A program made the translations under genes and the position numbers. A stretch of DNA of 53,396 bases, taken from contig CAMOUD010000002.1 in the NCBI GenBank assembly GCA_946626215.1, positions 1-53,396 on the forward strand. The letters run 5' to 3'. Below, piece after piece: positions 27,168 through 36,473 of this stretch. Under the pieces are notes generated by a model. The model saw nothing but the letters and a program-made list of their open reading frames with translations. It was not told the DNA's origin and searched no databases. Source of the stretch: an uncultured Lachnospiraceae bacterium. GTDB lineage: Bacteria > Bacillota > Clostridia > Lachnospirales > Lachnospiraceae. How positions within the stretch are numbered: position 1 is the stretch's first letter; every line of letters begins with the position of its first letter.

Positions 27168-28460
27168 ATGTCCAGAGAGGATGATCTCAGACGCTTATAC
27201 GGTGATTTTTTCGGCAGCCTGACAGACGCGGTCACGGGAGCCGGCTCCGGCAGGAAGGATCCCCCGGCTACAGGCAAAAAGCCCGCGAAGAAAAAGACAG
27301 CCGCTTCCGGCGAGGACGCCCTGAAGCAGGCCCGGGACGCCCTGGATGAAGCCAACGGGCTTCTGGCGGCCGATCCCGAGCTGGCTGCCGCCAGGGCCAG
27401 AAGGGACCAGGCAAAAGCGGAGGCCCCCGAACCGATGCCGGAAGAACCGGCAGAGCCCGAACGGGACCCCCAGGAGGAACTGGACGAGCTGATCGGCCTG
27501 AAGACCATCAAGCATGATGTCCGGGAGCTGATGGATTTCGTCAAGATCCAGAAGATGCGGAGCGAGACCGGCCTCAAGGCGGTCCCCGTTTCTCTCCATC
27601 TTGTCTTCACGGGCAATCCCGGCACCGGCAAGACCACCGTTGCCCGGATCATCGCCAAGCTCTACAAGCGGATCGGCGTTCTGTCCAAGGGACAGCTGGT
27701 GGAGGTGGACCGGTCCGGCCTGGTGGCAGGCTATGTGGGCCAGACCGCCCTGAAGACCCAGGAAGCCATCAAGAAGGCCATGGGCGGCGTCCTCTTCATC
27801 GATGAAGCCTACGCCCTCGCCTCCGGTGACGACAGGGATTCCTTCGGCAGGGAAGCCATCGACACCATCCTCAAGGCCATGGAAGACCACAGGGACGACT
27901 TCGTTGTGATCGTGGCAGGTTATACCGGTCCCATGAAGAAATTCATTGAAAGCAACCCCGGCCTGGAGTCCCGGTTCAACAAATACATCGAGTTCCCGGA
28001 TTATTCGGTGGATGAGCTGGAGGAGATCTTCCTCCAGCGCTGCAGGAAGTATGACTATAAGCTGGATGAAGGCGTCCAGAAGCAGATCCGGGCCATGATC
28101 AGCGTCAAAAAAATGACCCGGCGGGAGAACTTTGCCAACGCCCGCGAGGTCCGCAACATGTTCGAGCAGTTCATCACCAACCAGGCCCGCCGGATCGCGG
28201 CCATGGAAAATCCCACCCAGGAGGATATGATGACCCTGACCCTGGCCGACCTTATGGAGGAGGAAGAACCGGGGCCTCCCAGCCAGATGGAACAGGACGC
28301 CGCCGCGGCCCCGCCCGTCACCGCTCCTCTGACCCTGGAGGAGGGCGCTGACAGTCTGGAAGATCCCTCGGATCCCCCTGCTGAGGAAGATCCAGAGGCC
28401 GGAGAAGATCCTGCCGCCGGGGATCCCGGGGAGGATACGGAAGATCCCGGAGAGGCCTGA
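27168..28460 (+). CDS. CbxX/CfqX (SpoVK-like) AAA ATPase with acidic C-terminal tail
   Basis: Walker A GNPGTGKTT; LVEVDRSGLVAGYVGQTA; GGVLFIDEAYAL; Glu/Pro/Asp-rich tail. Confidence 0.88.
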   Translation: MSREDDLRRLYGDFFGSLTDAVTGAGSGRKDPPATGKKPAKKKTAASGEDALKQARDALDEANGLLAADPELAAARARRDQAKAEAPEPMPEEPAEPERDPQEELDELIGLKTIKHDVRELMDFVKIQKMRSETGLKAVPVSLHLVFTGNPGTGKTTVARIIAKLYKRIGVLSKGQLVEVDRSGLVAGYVGQTALKTQEAIKKAMGGVLFIDEAYALASGDDRDSFGREAIDTILKAMEDHRDDFVVIVAGYTGPMKKFIESNPGLESRFNKYIEFPDYSVDELEEIFLQRCRKYDYKLDEGVQKQIRAMISVKKMTRRENFANAREVRNMFEQFITNQARRIAAMENPTQEDMMTLTLADLMEEEEPGPPSQMEQDAAAAPPVTAPLTLEEGADSLEDPSDPPAEEDPEAGEDPAAGDPGEDTEDPGEA

Positions 28461-28480
28461 AAGGGCCTGAAGGAGGCACC

Positions 28481-29113
28481 ATGGCGCAGTTCATGACTTC
28501 CAGAGAGATGGCAAAGATCGCCTGCCGGTCCTGCGCCGGCTGCGGCAAATGCTGCAGAGGCATGGGCGACAGCATCCATCTGGACCCCTATGATATCGAC
28601 CAGCTGACCCGGCACCTGGGCCGGTCCTTCGAAGACCTCCTGGGGGATAAGATCGCCCTTCACGCGGACCAGGGCCTGGCCCTCCCCCATCTCCTGATGG
28701 ACGAGGAGACGGGCGCCTGCGGCTTTCTCTCTGACGAGGGCCTGTGCGGGATCCACTCCTTCCGGCCCGGCCTTTGCCGGCTCTTCCCCCTGGGCAGGTC
28801 CTATGAGGGAGAGGGCTTCCGCTACTTTGTGGTGGAGGGGGGCTGTCCCGAACCCGGCAGGACCAAGATCCGGATCAGCCGCTGGCTGGAGATCCCGGAC
28901 CTGGCTTCCTATGAAGCCTTTGTCACCGACTGGCACTACCTGCTGGAGGGCATCCGGAACAGGCTCTCTTCCAGAGAAGACCCCGCCCTGACAGAACAGG
29001 TCCGATGGTATCTGCTCCAGACCTTCTACGCCCGCCCCTATGACGGCCCCGGCACCTTCTATGACCAGTTCGGAGACCGCCTCCGGGAGGCCAGAGAGAT
29101 CTTTCGGCTCTGA
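28481..29113 (+). CDS. YkgJ-family cysteine-cluster protein
   Basis: CRSCAGCGKCCRGM, CGFLSDEGLCGIHSFRPGLCRLFPLG. Confidence 0.88.
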   Translation: MAQFMTSREMAKIACRSCAGCGKCCRGMGDSIHLDPYDIDQLTRHLGRSFEDLLGDKIALHADQGLALPHLLMDEETGACGFLSDEGLCGIHSFRPGLCRLFPLGRSYEGEGFRYFVVEGGCPEPGRTKIRISRWLEIPDLASYEAFVTDWHYLLEGIRNRLSSREDPALTEQVRWYLLQTFYARPYDGPGTFYDQFGDRLREAREIFRL

Positions 29114-29182
29114 GAAGGGCAAAGAAGGCAAAGCGGATCTGCAAACAGCATACAGACAGCGGAAAAACACAGGACACACAAA

Positions 29183-29227
29183 AACCGGCATCCCCGACAG
29201 ACCAACGGTCCATCGGAGATGCCGGTT
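29183..29227 (+). terminator. Rho-independent terminator
   Basis: aaccggcatccccga ... tcggagatgccggtt followed by cttta. Confidence 0.65.
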
Positions 29228-29259
29228 CTTTATGCGGTCTTAGCGGTCAGAAGCGCCGA

Positions 29260-29637
29260 TCAGATGTCAGCCTTCCAGATGCCGTGCAGGTTGCAGCTCT
29301 CATAAGCCGCTACAGGGGTCTCACCCTCTGCCAGAGCGAAGACGGCTACGGGCTCCTGGCCGGGAGCCAGGTCCTTCTTCTGGAAGCCCTGGTTGGTCTC
29401 AAGAATGATCCACTCGATGAAGTGCTTCTCCAGCATAGGATGAATGACATCGCCTACCTGGACCCTGACGGTGTTTCCGTTCACTTCCACTGCGGGCACG
29501 TGCTTCTCACGGGCAGCGTCGGTGGTGCCGGGAATGATCTCTTCCATGGCTTCGCCGCAGCACTTGGTCGGGCATGCGGATTCGCGGAACAGGACAGCCA
29601 TCTTGCCGCACTGCTTGCATACATAAAATTTCATCAT
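29260..29637 (-). CDS. dfx: desulfoferrodoxin / superoxide reductase
   Basis: N-term desulforedoxin-like CKQC...CC; SOR ligands EKHVPA, HPMLEKHFIEWI, CNLHGIW. Confidence 0.9.
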   Translation of the reverse strand: MMKFYVCKQCGKMAVLFRESACPTKCCGEAMEEIIPGTTDAAREKHVPAVEVNGNTVRVQVGDVIHPMLEKHFIEWIILETNQGFQKKDLAPGQEPVAVFALAEGETPVAAYESCNLHGIWKADI

Positions 29638-29893
29638 AAACTAGCCTCCTTTATTTGTTTTTGTCTGGGCCTGCCCCTCAGGCAGGCTTTCTCTCCTCGT
29701 GCTTCTCTGCCCCTTATTATAGCAGAAGGGGCCTTCCAATACCATAGAAACCGAAGGAGGAAACCAGCACAGGCGGCCCCTGAGAAGGCCCCTTCTCTCC
29801 CACTTGTCCCTTGCAGTCGCCCGCGGCTGAAATTATAATAGGAATGAATGATTTCCGGCAGCAGGCCGGTCAGGATACGAAAGGAGCCAACAG

Positions 29894-30418
29894 ATGAAAG
29901 AACTGAAAGATTATGTGCTGACGATCCCGGATTTTCCGGAGCCCGGAATCATGTTCCGTGATATTACCAGCGTTCTCCAGGACGCGGACGGCCTTCGCCT
30001 TGCCATTGATACCATGCAGGATATGGTCAAAGACATCGATTTTGACGTTGTGGCCGGCGCTGAGTCCAGAGGCTTCTGCTTCGGCGCTCCTCTTGCCTAC
30101 AACCTCCACAAGCCCCTGGTCCTGATCCGGAAAAAGGGCAAGCTCCCCAGAGAGACCAAGTCTGTCGATTATGATCTGGAGTACGGCAAGGCCACTCTGG
30201 AGATCCATACTGACGCGATCCAGCCTGGCCAGAAGGTCCTTCTGGTGGATGACCTGATCGCCACCGGCGGCACGACCCTGGCCATGATCCAGCTGATCGA
30301 GAGCCTGGGCGGCGAAGTGGCAGGCGTGGCCGTCATCATGGAGCTGGCAGGCCTCAAGGGCAGGGAGAAGATCGCCGGCTACAAGCTGGTCAGCGCCATT
30401 ACCTATGAAGGCAAATGA
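29894..30418 (+). CDS. apt: adenine phosphoribosyltransferase
   Basis: FPEPGIMFRDITSVLQD; VVAGAESRGFCFGAPLA; PRPP loop VLLVDDLIATGGT. Confidence 0.96.
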   Translation: MKELKDYVLTIPDFPEPGIMFRDITSVLQDADGLRLAIDTMQDMVKDIDFDVVAGAESRGFCFGAPLAYNLHKPLVLIRKKGKLPRETKSVDYDLEYGKATLEIHTDAIQPGQKVLLVDDLIATGGTTLAMIQLIESLGGEVAGVAVIMELAGLKGREKIAGYKLVSAITYEGK

Positions 30419-30600
30419 TCGCCGGAGGCGATCATTAAGAGCAGCAGAGCTGCTCTGCGGGGCAAAAAAAACCTTCTTTGGCAAATGATCGCCGGGGGCG
30501 ATCATTAAGAGCAGCAGAGCTGCTCTGCGGGGCAAAAAAAACCTTCTTTGGCAAATGATCGCCGGGGGCGGTCATGAAGAGCAGCATAGCTGCTGTAGGG
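30411..30600. repeat. tandem 70-bp repeats: two near-identical copies (30411-30480, 30481-30550) and a diverged third (30551-about 30600)
   Basis: Unit gcaaatgatcgccggrggcgatcattaagagcagcagagctgctctgcggggcaaaaaaaaccttctttg; copies 1 and 2 differ at 1 position; each has two hairpins. Confidence 0.95.
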
Positions 30601-30638
30601 GATACTTTCAGTTCCCTTCTTTTCATAATTCCGATAAA

Positions 30639-30672
30639 AAGATCCGGGCTGCGCGTCGCAGTCCGGATCTTC
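30639..30672 (-). terminator. bidirectional/minus-strand terminator
   Basis: aagatccgggctgcgcgtcgcagtccggatctt followed on minus by T-run. Confidence 0.8.
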
Positions 30673-30732
30673 TTATTGCTTTCAGTCTGTTCTCAGCCTG
30701 GTATCAGCCTGGTCTCCTGTTCTGCCCTGCTC

Positions 30733-31554
30733 TTACTTGACAGTGACGGAGGTGATGTGGGGGTTGGCGCCCTCATACCAGTACAGGAAGCCGGTCAGGT
30801 CAACAGTATCGCCCACGTTCAGGCCCTTGACTGCCTCATAGACCTCAGTGCCGGGGCCGGTCAGATAGGACTCGACGGTGAACTGATAGGTCTGGCCGTC
30901 CTTGGAGACGTTGAAGTAGAGGTCGGAGCCTTCTTCACCGGAGCCGTCCCAGTTGTAGAGATAAGCAGCTTCGTTGCCGTCGGCGTCCTGGATGGGCTCG
31001 ATGGTCATGTCGGTGAAGCTGACCAGCTCGTTCTGGTGGTCGATGAGCTCATCTTTGCCCAGAAGATCTGTGACGTCAGTGGCCTCTGCCACATACTCGC
31101 CGTCGATGAATTCGAAGGTAGCGCCCTCAGCGATCTCGATCTCGCCGGACCACTCAGCCTTGTAGCCGGTGACGCGGATGCCGGTGCCGGGGGTCAGCTT
31201 GGCAGCGTCCTCTTCGGAGCAGGCCATGTTGTAGATGAAATACGCGCCGTCTTCGCTGGCAGCGTAAACGGTGATCTTGTCTTCCCACCAGGACTGGGTC
31301 GCCTGGACATAGGTCTCGATGCAGACTTCATCGTCTACAGCGGCCGCCATGTACTCTTCATGGGACATGACAGCGACCTCAGCAGCTGCCTCTTCCTCAG
31401 CGGGAGCTTCCGCTTCGGCCTCTTCGGTCTCCTCTGCCGCTTCCTCGACAGCCTCTTCCGCGGGCTCTTCAGCAGGCTTGCTGGAACCGCCGGCGCAGCC
31501 GGTGGCAGCCAGGACCAGGGTCAGGGCCAGTGCCATAGCAAGTTTCTTTTTCAT
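30733..31554 (-). CDS. secreted lipoprotein with Glu/Ala-rich linker and possible OB-fold-like domains
   Basis: Lipobox LAATGCAGG; Glu/Ala linker; two similar blocks ending GTGIRVTGY and GDTVDLTGFLYW. Confidence 0.7.
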   Translation of the reverse strand: MKKKLAMALALTLVLAATGCAGGSSKPAEEPAEEAVEEAAEETEEAEAEAPAEEEAAAEVAVMSHEEYMAAAVDDEVCIETYVQATQSWWEDKITVYAASEDGAYFIYNMACSEEDAAKLTPGTGIRVTGYKAEWSGEIEIAEGATFEFIDGEYVAEATDVTDLLGKDELIDHQNELVSFTDMTIEPIQDADGNEAAYLYNWDGSGEEGSDLYFNVSKDGQTYQFTVESYLTGPGTEVYEAVKGLNVGDTVDLTGFLYWYEGANPHITSVTVK

Positions 31555-31675
31555 TGTTTTCCTCCTTTTTTGTCAAAAGACATATCTTTTACGGACCATT
31601 CCGCAAAAATCATCCTTACACTGATTATACTATGAAACCGCCCTCCCGGGGCCGGTTCCTTTCAATATTGCAGCC

Positions 31676-33280
31676 TCAGGCGTTCTTTTTTCCTGCCGCG
31701 AAGTCCTTCAGGACGTAGAGTCCGATCAGGACCCAGACCAGGACAAGACCTCCGATCAGGGCCTTTGCCGTAGAGGGAAGAGGGCCCAGGTCCGCCTTGC
31801 CGCCGGCGGAAGCGCTGATGGAATCCAGGCGGTACAGGCTGGTCACTTCCTTATAGAGGTTCTCAATGTAGGCATCGTCCACGGTCTGCTTTCTCCGGAC
31901 CGACTTGGCCACGTTCTCGATCATCTGGCCCGCCGCGTCCCTGAGGGAGGCGGAACCGTTGAAGACCGGCGTGACAAAGGTATGGTCCGTGTTTTCCAGC
32001 AGGAGCCTGGTGGCGTCGATCTTGACGTCATAGTGCAGGGAATTGTCCTCTCCTCTCCGGGACAGGTAATCCTGATACTCCTCTGTCTCCTGGGCCTTGA
32101 GGGTGACGGGGGCGTAGCCCTCCGTCTCTGCATAGGCGATCTGGACGTCGTTGGTAAGCAGGTAGGAGGTAAAGAGCCAGCTGGCCAGGACCTCCTGGTG
32201 GTCATCCTTGTTGAAGATGCAGACGGAAGGTCCCTGGGAGATCATCTGGGGATCTGCCGTGTCGAACTGGGGCACGGGACGGACGGCCGTCTCAAATTCC
32301 ACGAACTTGTCCGCGCTGATGTCGGACAGGGGCGCGTGGGATCCCATCCAGGTCGAGCCCGCCGTAGAGTCCACCGCGAAGATGCACTGGCCTGCGTCCA
32401 GGAAGTTGGCCGGATAGGACGAGATCTTGAAGGTGGAGAAGGCGCCGGTCTTCGCGTGCTCCGCCACCGTATAGAGCAGGTCCCTGGTGGTGTCGTTGAA
32501 GATCAGGATATCGCCGGCCGACGTGGAATAATCCCCGCCCTTCTGCTTGAGCATCTGGATCATCATGTTGTCGGTGGACTTGTAGATGAAGGGGATCATG
32601 ACCTTCTGGCCGTTGACCTTGAAGGTCCCGTCGGCGTTCTTGGCCATGGCCGCCTCGGATACCTCCCACACAAAATCCCAGGTCAGGACATCGGGAAGCT
32701 CATAGCCCAGCTTCTCCACAAAGGTCTTGTTGACATAGCAGGCCTCGGTGGACCGCATGTAGGGCAGGGCGTAGTGATTGCTGCCGATCACGCATTCCTT
32801 CAGGAATTCCGGCACCACCTCTTCCTGGGAAGGGCTGTCGAAGAGGACCTCGCTCCCCCCGAGCCCATAGGAGGCGTCCGCCATCAGATCGTCCAGAGGG
32901 ACCACGATGTTGTCGCCGGTCATGTAGGTGGCGATATGGTCCGGATAGGTGATGCAGACATTGGGCGTCGTACCCGTAGAGATGTTGGTGATGACGTCGT
33001 TGTAGATCTTGCCGTAATCCGTATAGAGCCGCATATTGACGGTCACGTTGGGATAGAGCTCTTCAAATCCCCGGATGGCCTTTTCGTAGATATTGGTCTG
33101 GGTCTTGTTGGTATCGTTCTTGGCCCAGAAGGTGATCTCATACTGCCTGGAGGTATCGAAGGTCTCCGGTACCTCGAAGGCCACCGTATCCCGGGCGCCG
33201 TGGCAGCCGGAAAGCAGGGGGGCCGTGACCAGGGCCAGGACCAGCAGCAGGGAAACTTTTCGGACTATGCTTTTCATCAT
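31676..33280 (-). CDS. ABC transporter extracellular solute-binding lipoprotein with C-terminal TM helix
   Basis: Lipobox TAPLLSGCHG; SBP_bac_1-like body; C-terminal ALIGGLVLVWVLIGLYVLKDFAAGKKNA. Confidence 0.88.
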   Translation of the reverse strand: MMKSIVRKVSLLLVLALVTAPLLSGCHGARDTVAFEVPETFDTSRQYEITFWAKNDTNKTQTNIYEKAIRGFEELYPNVTVNMRLYTDYGKIYNDVITNISTGTTPNVCITYPDHIATYMTGDNIVVPLDDLMADASYGLGGSEVLFDSPSQEEVVPEFLKECVIGSNHYALPYMRSTEACYVNKTFVEKLGYELPDVLTWDFVWEVSEAAMAKNADGTFKVNGQKVMIPFIYKSTDNMMIQMLKQKGGDYSTSAGDILIFNDTTRDLLYTVAEHAKTGAFSTFKISSYPANFLDAGQCIFAVDSTAGSTWMGSHAPLSDISADKFVEFETAVRPVPQFDTADPQMISQGPSVCIFNKDDHQEVLASWLFTSYLLTNDVQIAYAETEGYAPVTLKAQETEEYQDYLSRRGEDNSLHYDVKIDATRLLLENTDHTFVTPVFNGSASLRDAAGQMIENVAKSVRRKQTVDDAYIENLYKEVTSLYRLDSISASAGGKADLGPLPSTAKALIGGLVLVWVLIGLYVLKDFAAGKKNA

Positions 33281-34146
33281 CCCTTGGTACCTCCTCTCGA
33301 AACGCCTTCCATGATCTTTTTATGGAAGATCAGGAAGAGGACGATCAGGGGGATGGAGATGACCACGACGGCCGCCATCATGGCGGGGATGTTCTCACGT
33401 CCCAGACCGTTCTCGCGGATCTCCTGAATACCGTTGGAGACCAGGAAGTAGGCCTGGTCGTCGGTAATCAGTCTGGGCCATACATAGGAGTTCCAGCACT
33501 CAATGACCTTGAGGATTGTGATGGTGATGATGGTGGGCCTGCAGATGGGGATCATGACCTTCCACAGGTACTTGAAGTCGCTGGTCCCGTCCACCTTGGC
33601 GGCGTAGTAGAGCTCATCCGGGACCTGGGCGAAGTTCTCCCTGAGGAGATAGATATAGAAGACCGAGGTCACCGAGGGCAGGATCAGACCGGTGAAGGTG
33701 TTGCGCAGGCCGGCGTTGGTGATGGTCACGAAGTTGGTGATGATGACCAGCTCGTTGGGGATCATCATGAGGGCCAGGAAGATCATGAAGAGGGTGTCCC
33801 TGCCCGCGAAGTCGATCCGGGCAAAGGCGTAGGCGGCCAGGACCGTGACCAGGAGCATGACCGTGGTCGTCACCAGGGTAAAGATCACCGTGTTGAGCAG
33901 GTAGCCGCCCAGGGGCACCGTGGTGAAGACGTCCTTATAGTTCTGCAGGGTGGGCGCCGTGGTAAAGAACCTGGGCACATACTCGGAGTTGTAGGCCGAG
34001 TAGCTCTTGATGGAGGACAGGACCATCCAGTAAAAGGGGAAGAGGACCATGAGGCCCCAGATCGTCAGGAGGGTGTAGACCACGATATTCTGGGTACGCT
34101 TCTTCCGGAGGGCCGCTTTTTCAATCTGATTCAGATCCATTTCCAT
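33277..34146 (-). CDS. carbohydrate ABC transporter permease (MalG/UgpE type)
   Basis: YYAAKVDGTSDFKYLWKVMIPICRPT motif; ATGA overlap with downstream SBP gene. Confidence 0.92.
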   Translation of the reverse strand: MEMDLNQIEKAALRKKRTQNIVVYTLLTIWGLMVLFPFYWMVLSSIKSYSAYNSEYVPRFFTTAPTLQNYKDVFTTVPLGGYLLNTVIFTLVTTTVMLLVTVLAAYAFARIDFAGRDTLFMIFLALMMIPNELVIITNFVTITNAGLRNTFTGLILPSVTSVFYIYLLRENFAQVPDELYYAAKVDGTSDFKYLWKVMIPICRPTIITITILKVIECWNSYVWPRLITDDQAYFLVSNGIQEIRENGLGRENIPAMMAAVVVISIPLIVLFLIFHKKIMEGVSRGGTKG

Positions 34147-34164
34147 AAATCACAGCCTCCTTTC

Positions 34165-35055
34165 TCAGATATATACGTGCTTCCTGCGGACCAGCATGTT
34201 GATGCAGGTGATCGTCAGGACGATGACAAAGAGGATCAGGGCCGCCGCGGAGGCGTAGGACGGATAACCGCCGCTGTTGCCGTAGAGCATGTCGTAGACA
34301 TAGCCTACGATGGTGTTCATGCCCGCCGCGTTGAGGTCGGTGGAGAAGAGGGCGACCACGTCCGAATAGGCCTTGAAGGCGCCGATGAAGCCCGTGATGA
34401 TCAGATAGAAGATCGAGGGCGAGATCATGGGCAGGGTGATCTTCCAGAAGATCCTGGACTTGCTGGTCCCGTCCACCCGGGCTGCGTTGTAGTAATCCTG
34501 GTTGACCGAGACCAGGGCTGAGGTCAGGATCAGGATCTTGAAGGGCATGACGATCCAGATGGTATAGAAGCAGAGGACGAACATCTTGGCCCAGTAGGGA
34601 CCGTCGATGAAGTCGATGGTGCTTCCTCCCACGGCCGAGATCAGCATGTTGACCATGCCGTCCGAATAGGGGGTCTTCTTGAACAGGATCATGAAGACCA
34701 GGCCGATGGCCAGGGTATTGGTGACATAGGGCAGGAAGAATACCGTCTGGAAGAAGTCCCTGAACTTGGTGATGGAGGTCAGTCCCAGGGAGATCAGGAG
34801 GGCGATGCCCGTGGAGATGGGGACCGTGATGACCACCAGCAGGAAGGTGTTCTTGATGGCCTGCAGGAAGTAGGGATCGTGCAGGACATAGGAGAAGTTG
34901 TAGCCGCCCACCCCGTAATAGGTCTGGGAAGCGGAGTTATAGCCTTCCTCTATGGAATATACGAATACGTCCGCAAGGGGGTAGACCATGAAGACGCCGA
35001 GGAAGATCAGTGCCGGCAGCAGGTAGAGCCAGCCTTTCATGCTTTTCTGTTCCAT
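34165..35055 (-). CDS. sugar ABC transporter permease (MalF/UgpA type)
   Basis: YYNAARVDGTSKSRIFWKITLPMISPS motif; 6 TM segments. Confidence 0.92.
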   Translation of the reverse strand: MEQKSMKGWLYLLPALIFLGVFMVYPLADVFVYSIEEGYNSASQTYYGVGGYNFSYVLHDPYFLQAIKNTFLLVVITVPISTGIALLISLGLTSITKFRDFFQTVFFLPYVTNTLAIGLVFMILFKKTPYSDGMVNMLISAVGGSTIDFIDGPYWAKMFVLCFYTIWIVMPFKILILTSALVSVNQDYYNAARVDGTSKSRIFWKITLPMISPSIFYLIITGFIGAFKAYSDVVALFSTDLNAAGMNTIVGYVYDMLYGNSGGYPSYASAAALILFVIVLTITCINMLVRRKHVYI

Positions 35056-35079
35056 ACATCATCCTCTTTTCTTACGCCG

Positions 35080-36201
35080 TCAGGCCAGGCCCGGTTCCGT
35101 ATGGCAGGTAAAGGGGATCCTGTCCCCGGTCTCCTTATGGAAAATGAAGACTTTGTGGGGCTTTAAGGAGAAACGCACCTTTCCGGACGCGGTGTCGATC
35201 TTGTGGTCCGAGGAGATGATGGACCGGATGGTGACATTGGCGGACTGGGGATGGGTGGAGACGATGCTGACGTCCCTGCCCATGACCTCCACGGCCTGGA
35301 GGCTGGTGGTGAAGGCGCCCTTCTCATCCAGGACAAAGCCCTCGGGCCGGATGCCTACCGAGACCTCCTGGTCCGGTACGCCGGGCGTCTCCAGGACGCA
35401 CTCGCTGCCGATATAGAGCTTTTCATGACGGACCTCTCCGTTGAAGACGTTGATGGGAGGTGTGCCCAGGAACTTGGCGACAAAGAGGCTGACCGGATCG
35501 TCATAGACATCCTGGGGCTTTCCGATCTGCCTGACAAAGCCGGCTTCCATGACCACGATCATATCGGAAATGCTCATGGCCTCGTCCTGGTCATGGGTCA
35601 CGAAGACAGTGGTGATGCCGGTCTCCTTCTGGATCCTGCGGATCTCCTCACGGGTCTGGAGGCGGAGCCTCGCGTCCAGGTTGGAAAGGGGCTCGTCCAG
35701 CAGAAGGACCCGGGGCCTCTTGACCAGGGCGCGGGCAATGGCTACTCTCTGCTGCTGGCCGCCGGACATCTCACTGGGCTTGCGGTCCATAAGGTGGTCG
35801 ATCTGGACCAGTCTGGCCGCCTCCAGGGCCTTCTCCTTCATGACCTCCTTGGACAGCTTGTCCTTGCCCTTGAGGTTCTCCAGGGGGAACATGATGTTCT
35901 GCTGGACGGTCAGATGGGGATAGAGGGCGTAATTCTGGAAGACCAGGCCGACGCCCCGGTTCTCGACCGGAAGGTCTGTAACATCCGTCTCGCCGAACCA
36001 GATCCGGCCGCTGGTGGGCTTCTGGAGACCGCAGATCAGGTTCAGAGTCGTGGATTTTCCGCAGCCGGAGGGACCGAGAAGGCCGATCAGCTTGCCGTCC
36101 GGGATCTCAAAATTGAAATCATTGACTGCAATGACGCCGGTCTTGTTCTTTTTGTCCAGACTGGGAAATTGCTTTGTCAGATGCTCTAATACGACTTTCA
36201 T
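35080..36201 (-). CDS. ABC transporter ATP-binding protein (UgpC/MsmX/MalK type)
   Basis: Walker A GPSGCGKST; MSGGQQQRVAIARAL; LLLDEPLSNLDARLR; C-terminal TOBE-like domain. Confidence 0.95.
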   Translation of the reverse strand: MKVVLEHLTKQFPSLDKKNKTGVIAVNDFNFEIPDGKLIGLLGPSGCGKSTTLNLICGLQKPTSGRIWFGETDVTDLPVENRGVGLVFQNYALYPHLTVQQNIMFPLENLKGKDKLSKEVMKEKALEAARLVQIDHLMDRKPSEMSGGQQQRVAIARALVKRPRVLLLDEPLSNLDARLRLQTREEIRRIQKETGITTVFVTHDQDEAMSISDMIVVMEAGFVRQIGKPQDVYDDPVSLFVAKFLGTPPINVFNGEVRHEKLYIGSECVLETPGVPDQEVSVGIRPEGFVLDEKGAFTTSLQAVEVMGRDVSIVSTHPQSANVTIRSIISSDHKIDTASGKVRFSLKPHKVFIFHKETGDRIPFTCHTEPGLA

Positions 36202-36378
36202 TTTTCTACCTCATATAGGATTGACGGGATTTGCCGGCAGGACCTGCCGGGCACAAAGACATTTTACCATATCAGGCCCCAAAGGTGCTAAAGGACTTGT
36301 CCACTTTGCACAAAGAAAGGACCGGAACCGGCAGCAGAAGGCTCCGTCTCCCCGGAATACCTCCCGTACAGACAAAAA

Positions 36379-36413
36379 GGCCCCGGACAGTTACGCGGGT
36401 AACTGCCGGAGCC
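36379..36413 (-). terminator. Rho-independent terminator after thiT
   Basis: ggccccggacagttac-gcg-ggtaactgccggagcc with T5 on minus strand. Confidence 0.75.
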
Positions 36414-36473
36414 TATGGATCGCGCCGCGGATGACTGATAAAACTGTCTGATACAGTCACGGCGAAATCTCTC

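Noticed and set aside
29870-30535. Minus-strand ORF over apt and the 70-bp repeats
   Set aside because: Antisense to apt; repeat length of 70 is not a multiple of 3, so no consistent repeat peptide.
30411-30600. Possible CRISPR array
   Set aside because: Units are directly contiguous without variable spacers and there are no cas genes nearby.
31982-33427. 481-aa plus-strand ORF opposite SBP
   Set aside because: Shadow ORF; Gly/Asp/His-rich without domain logic.
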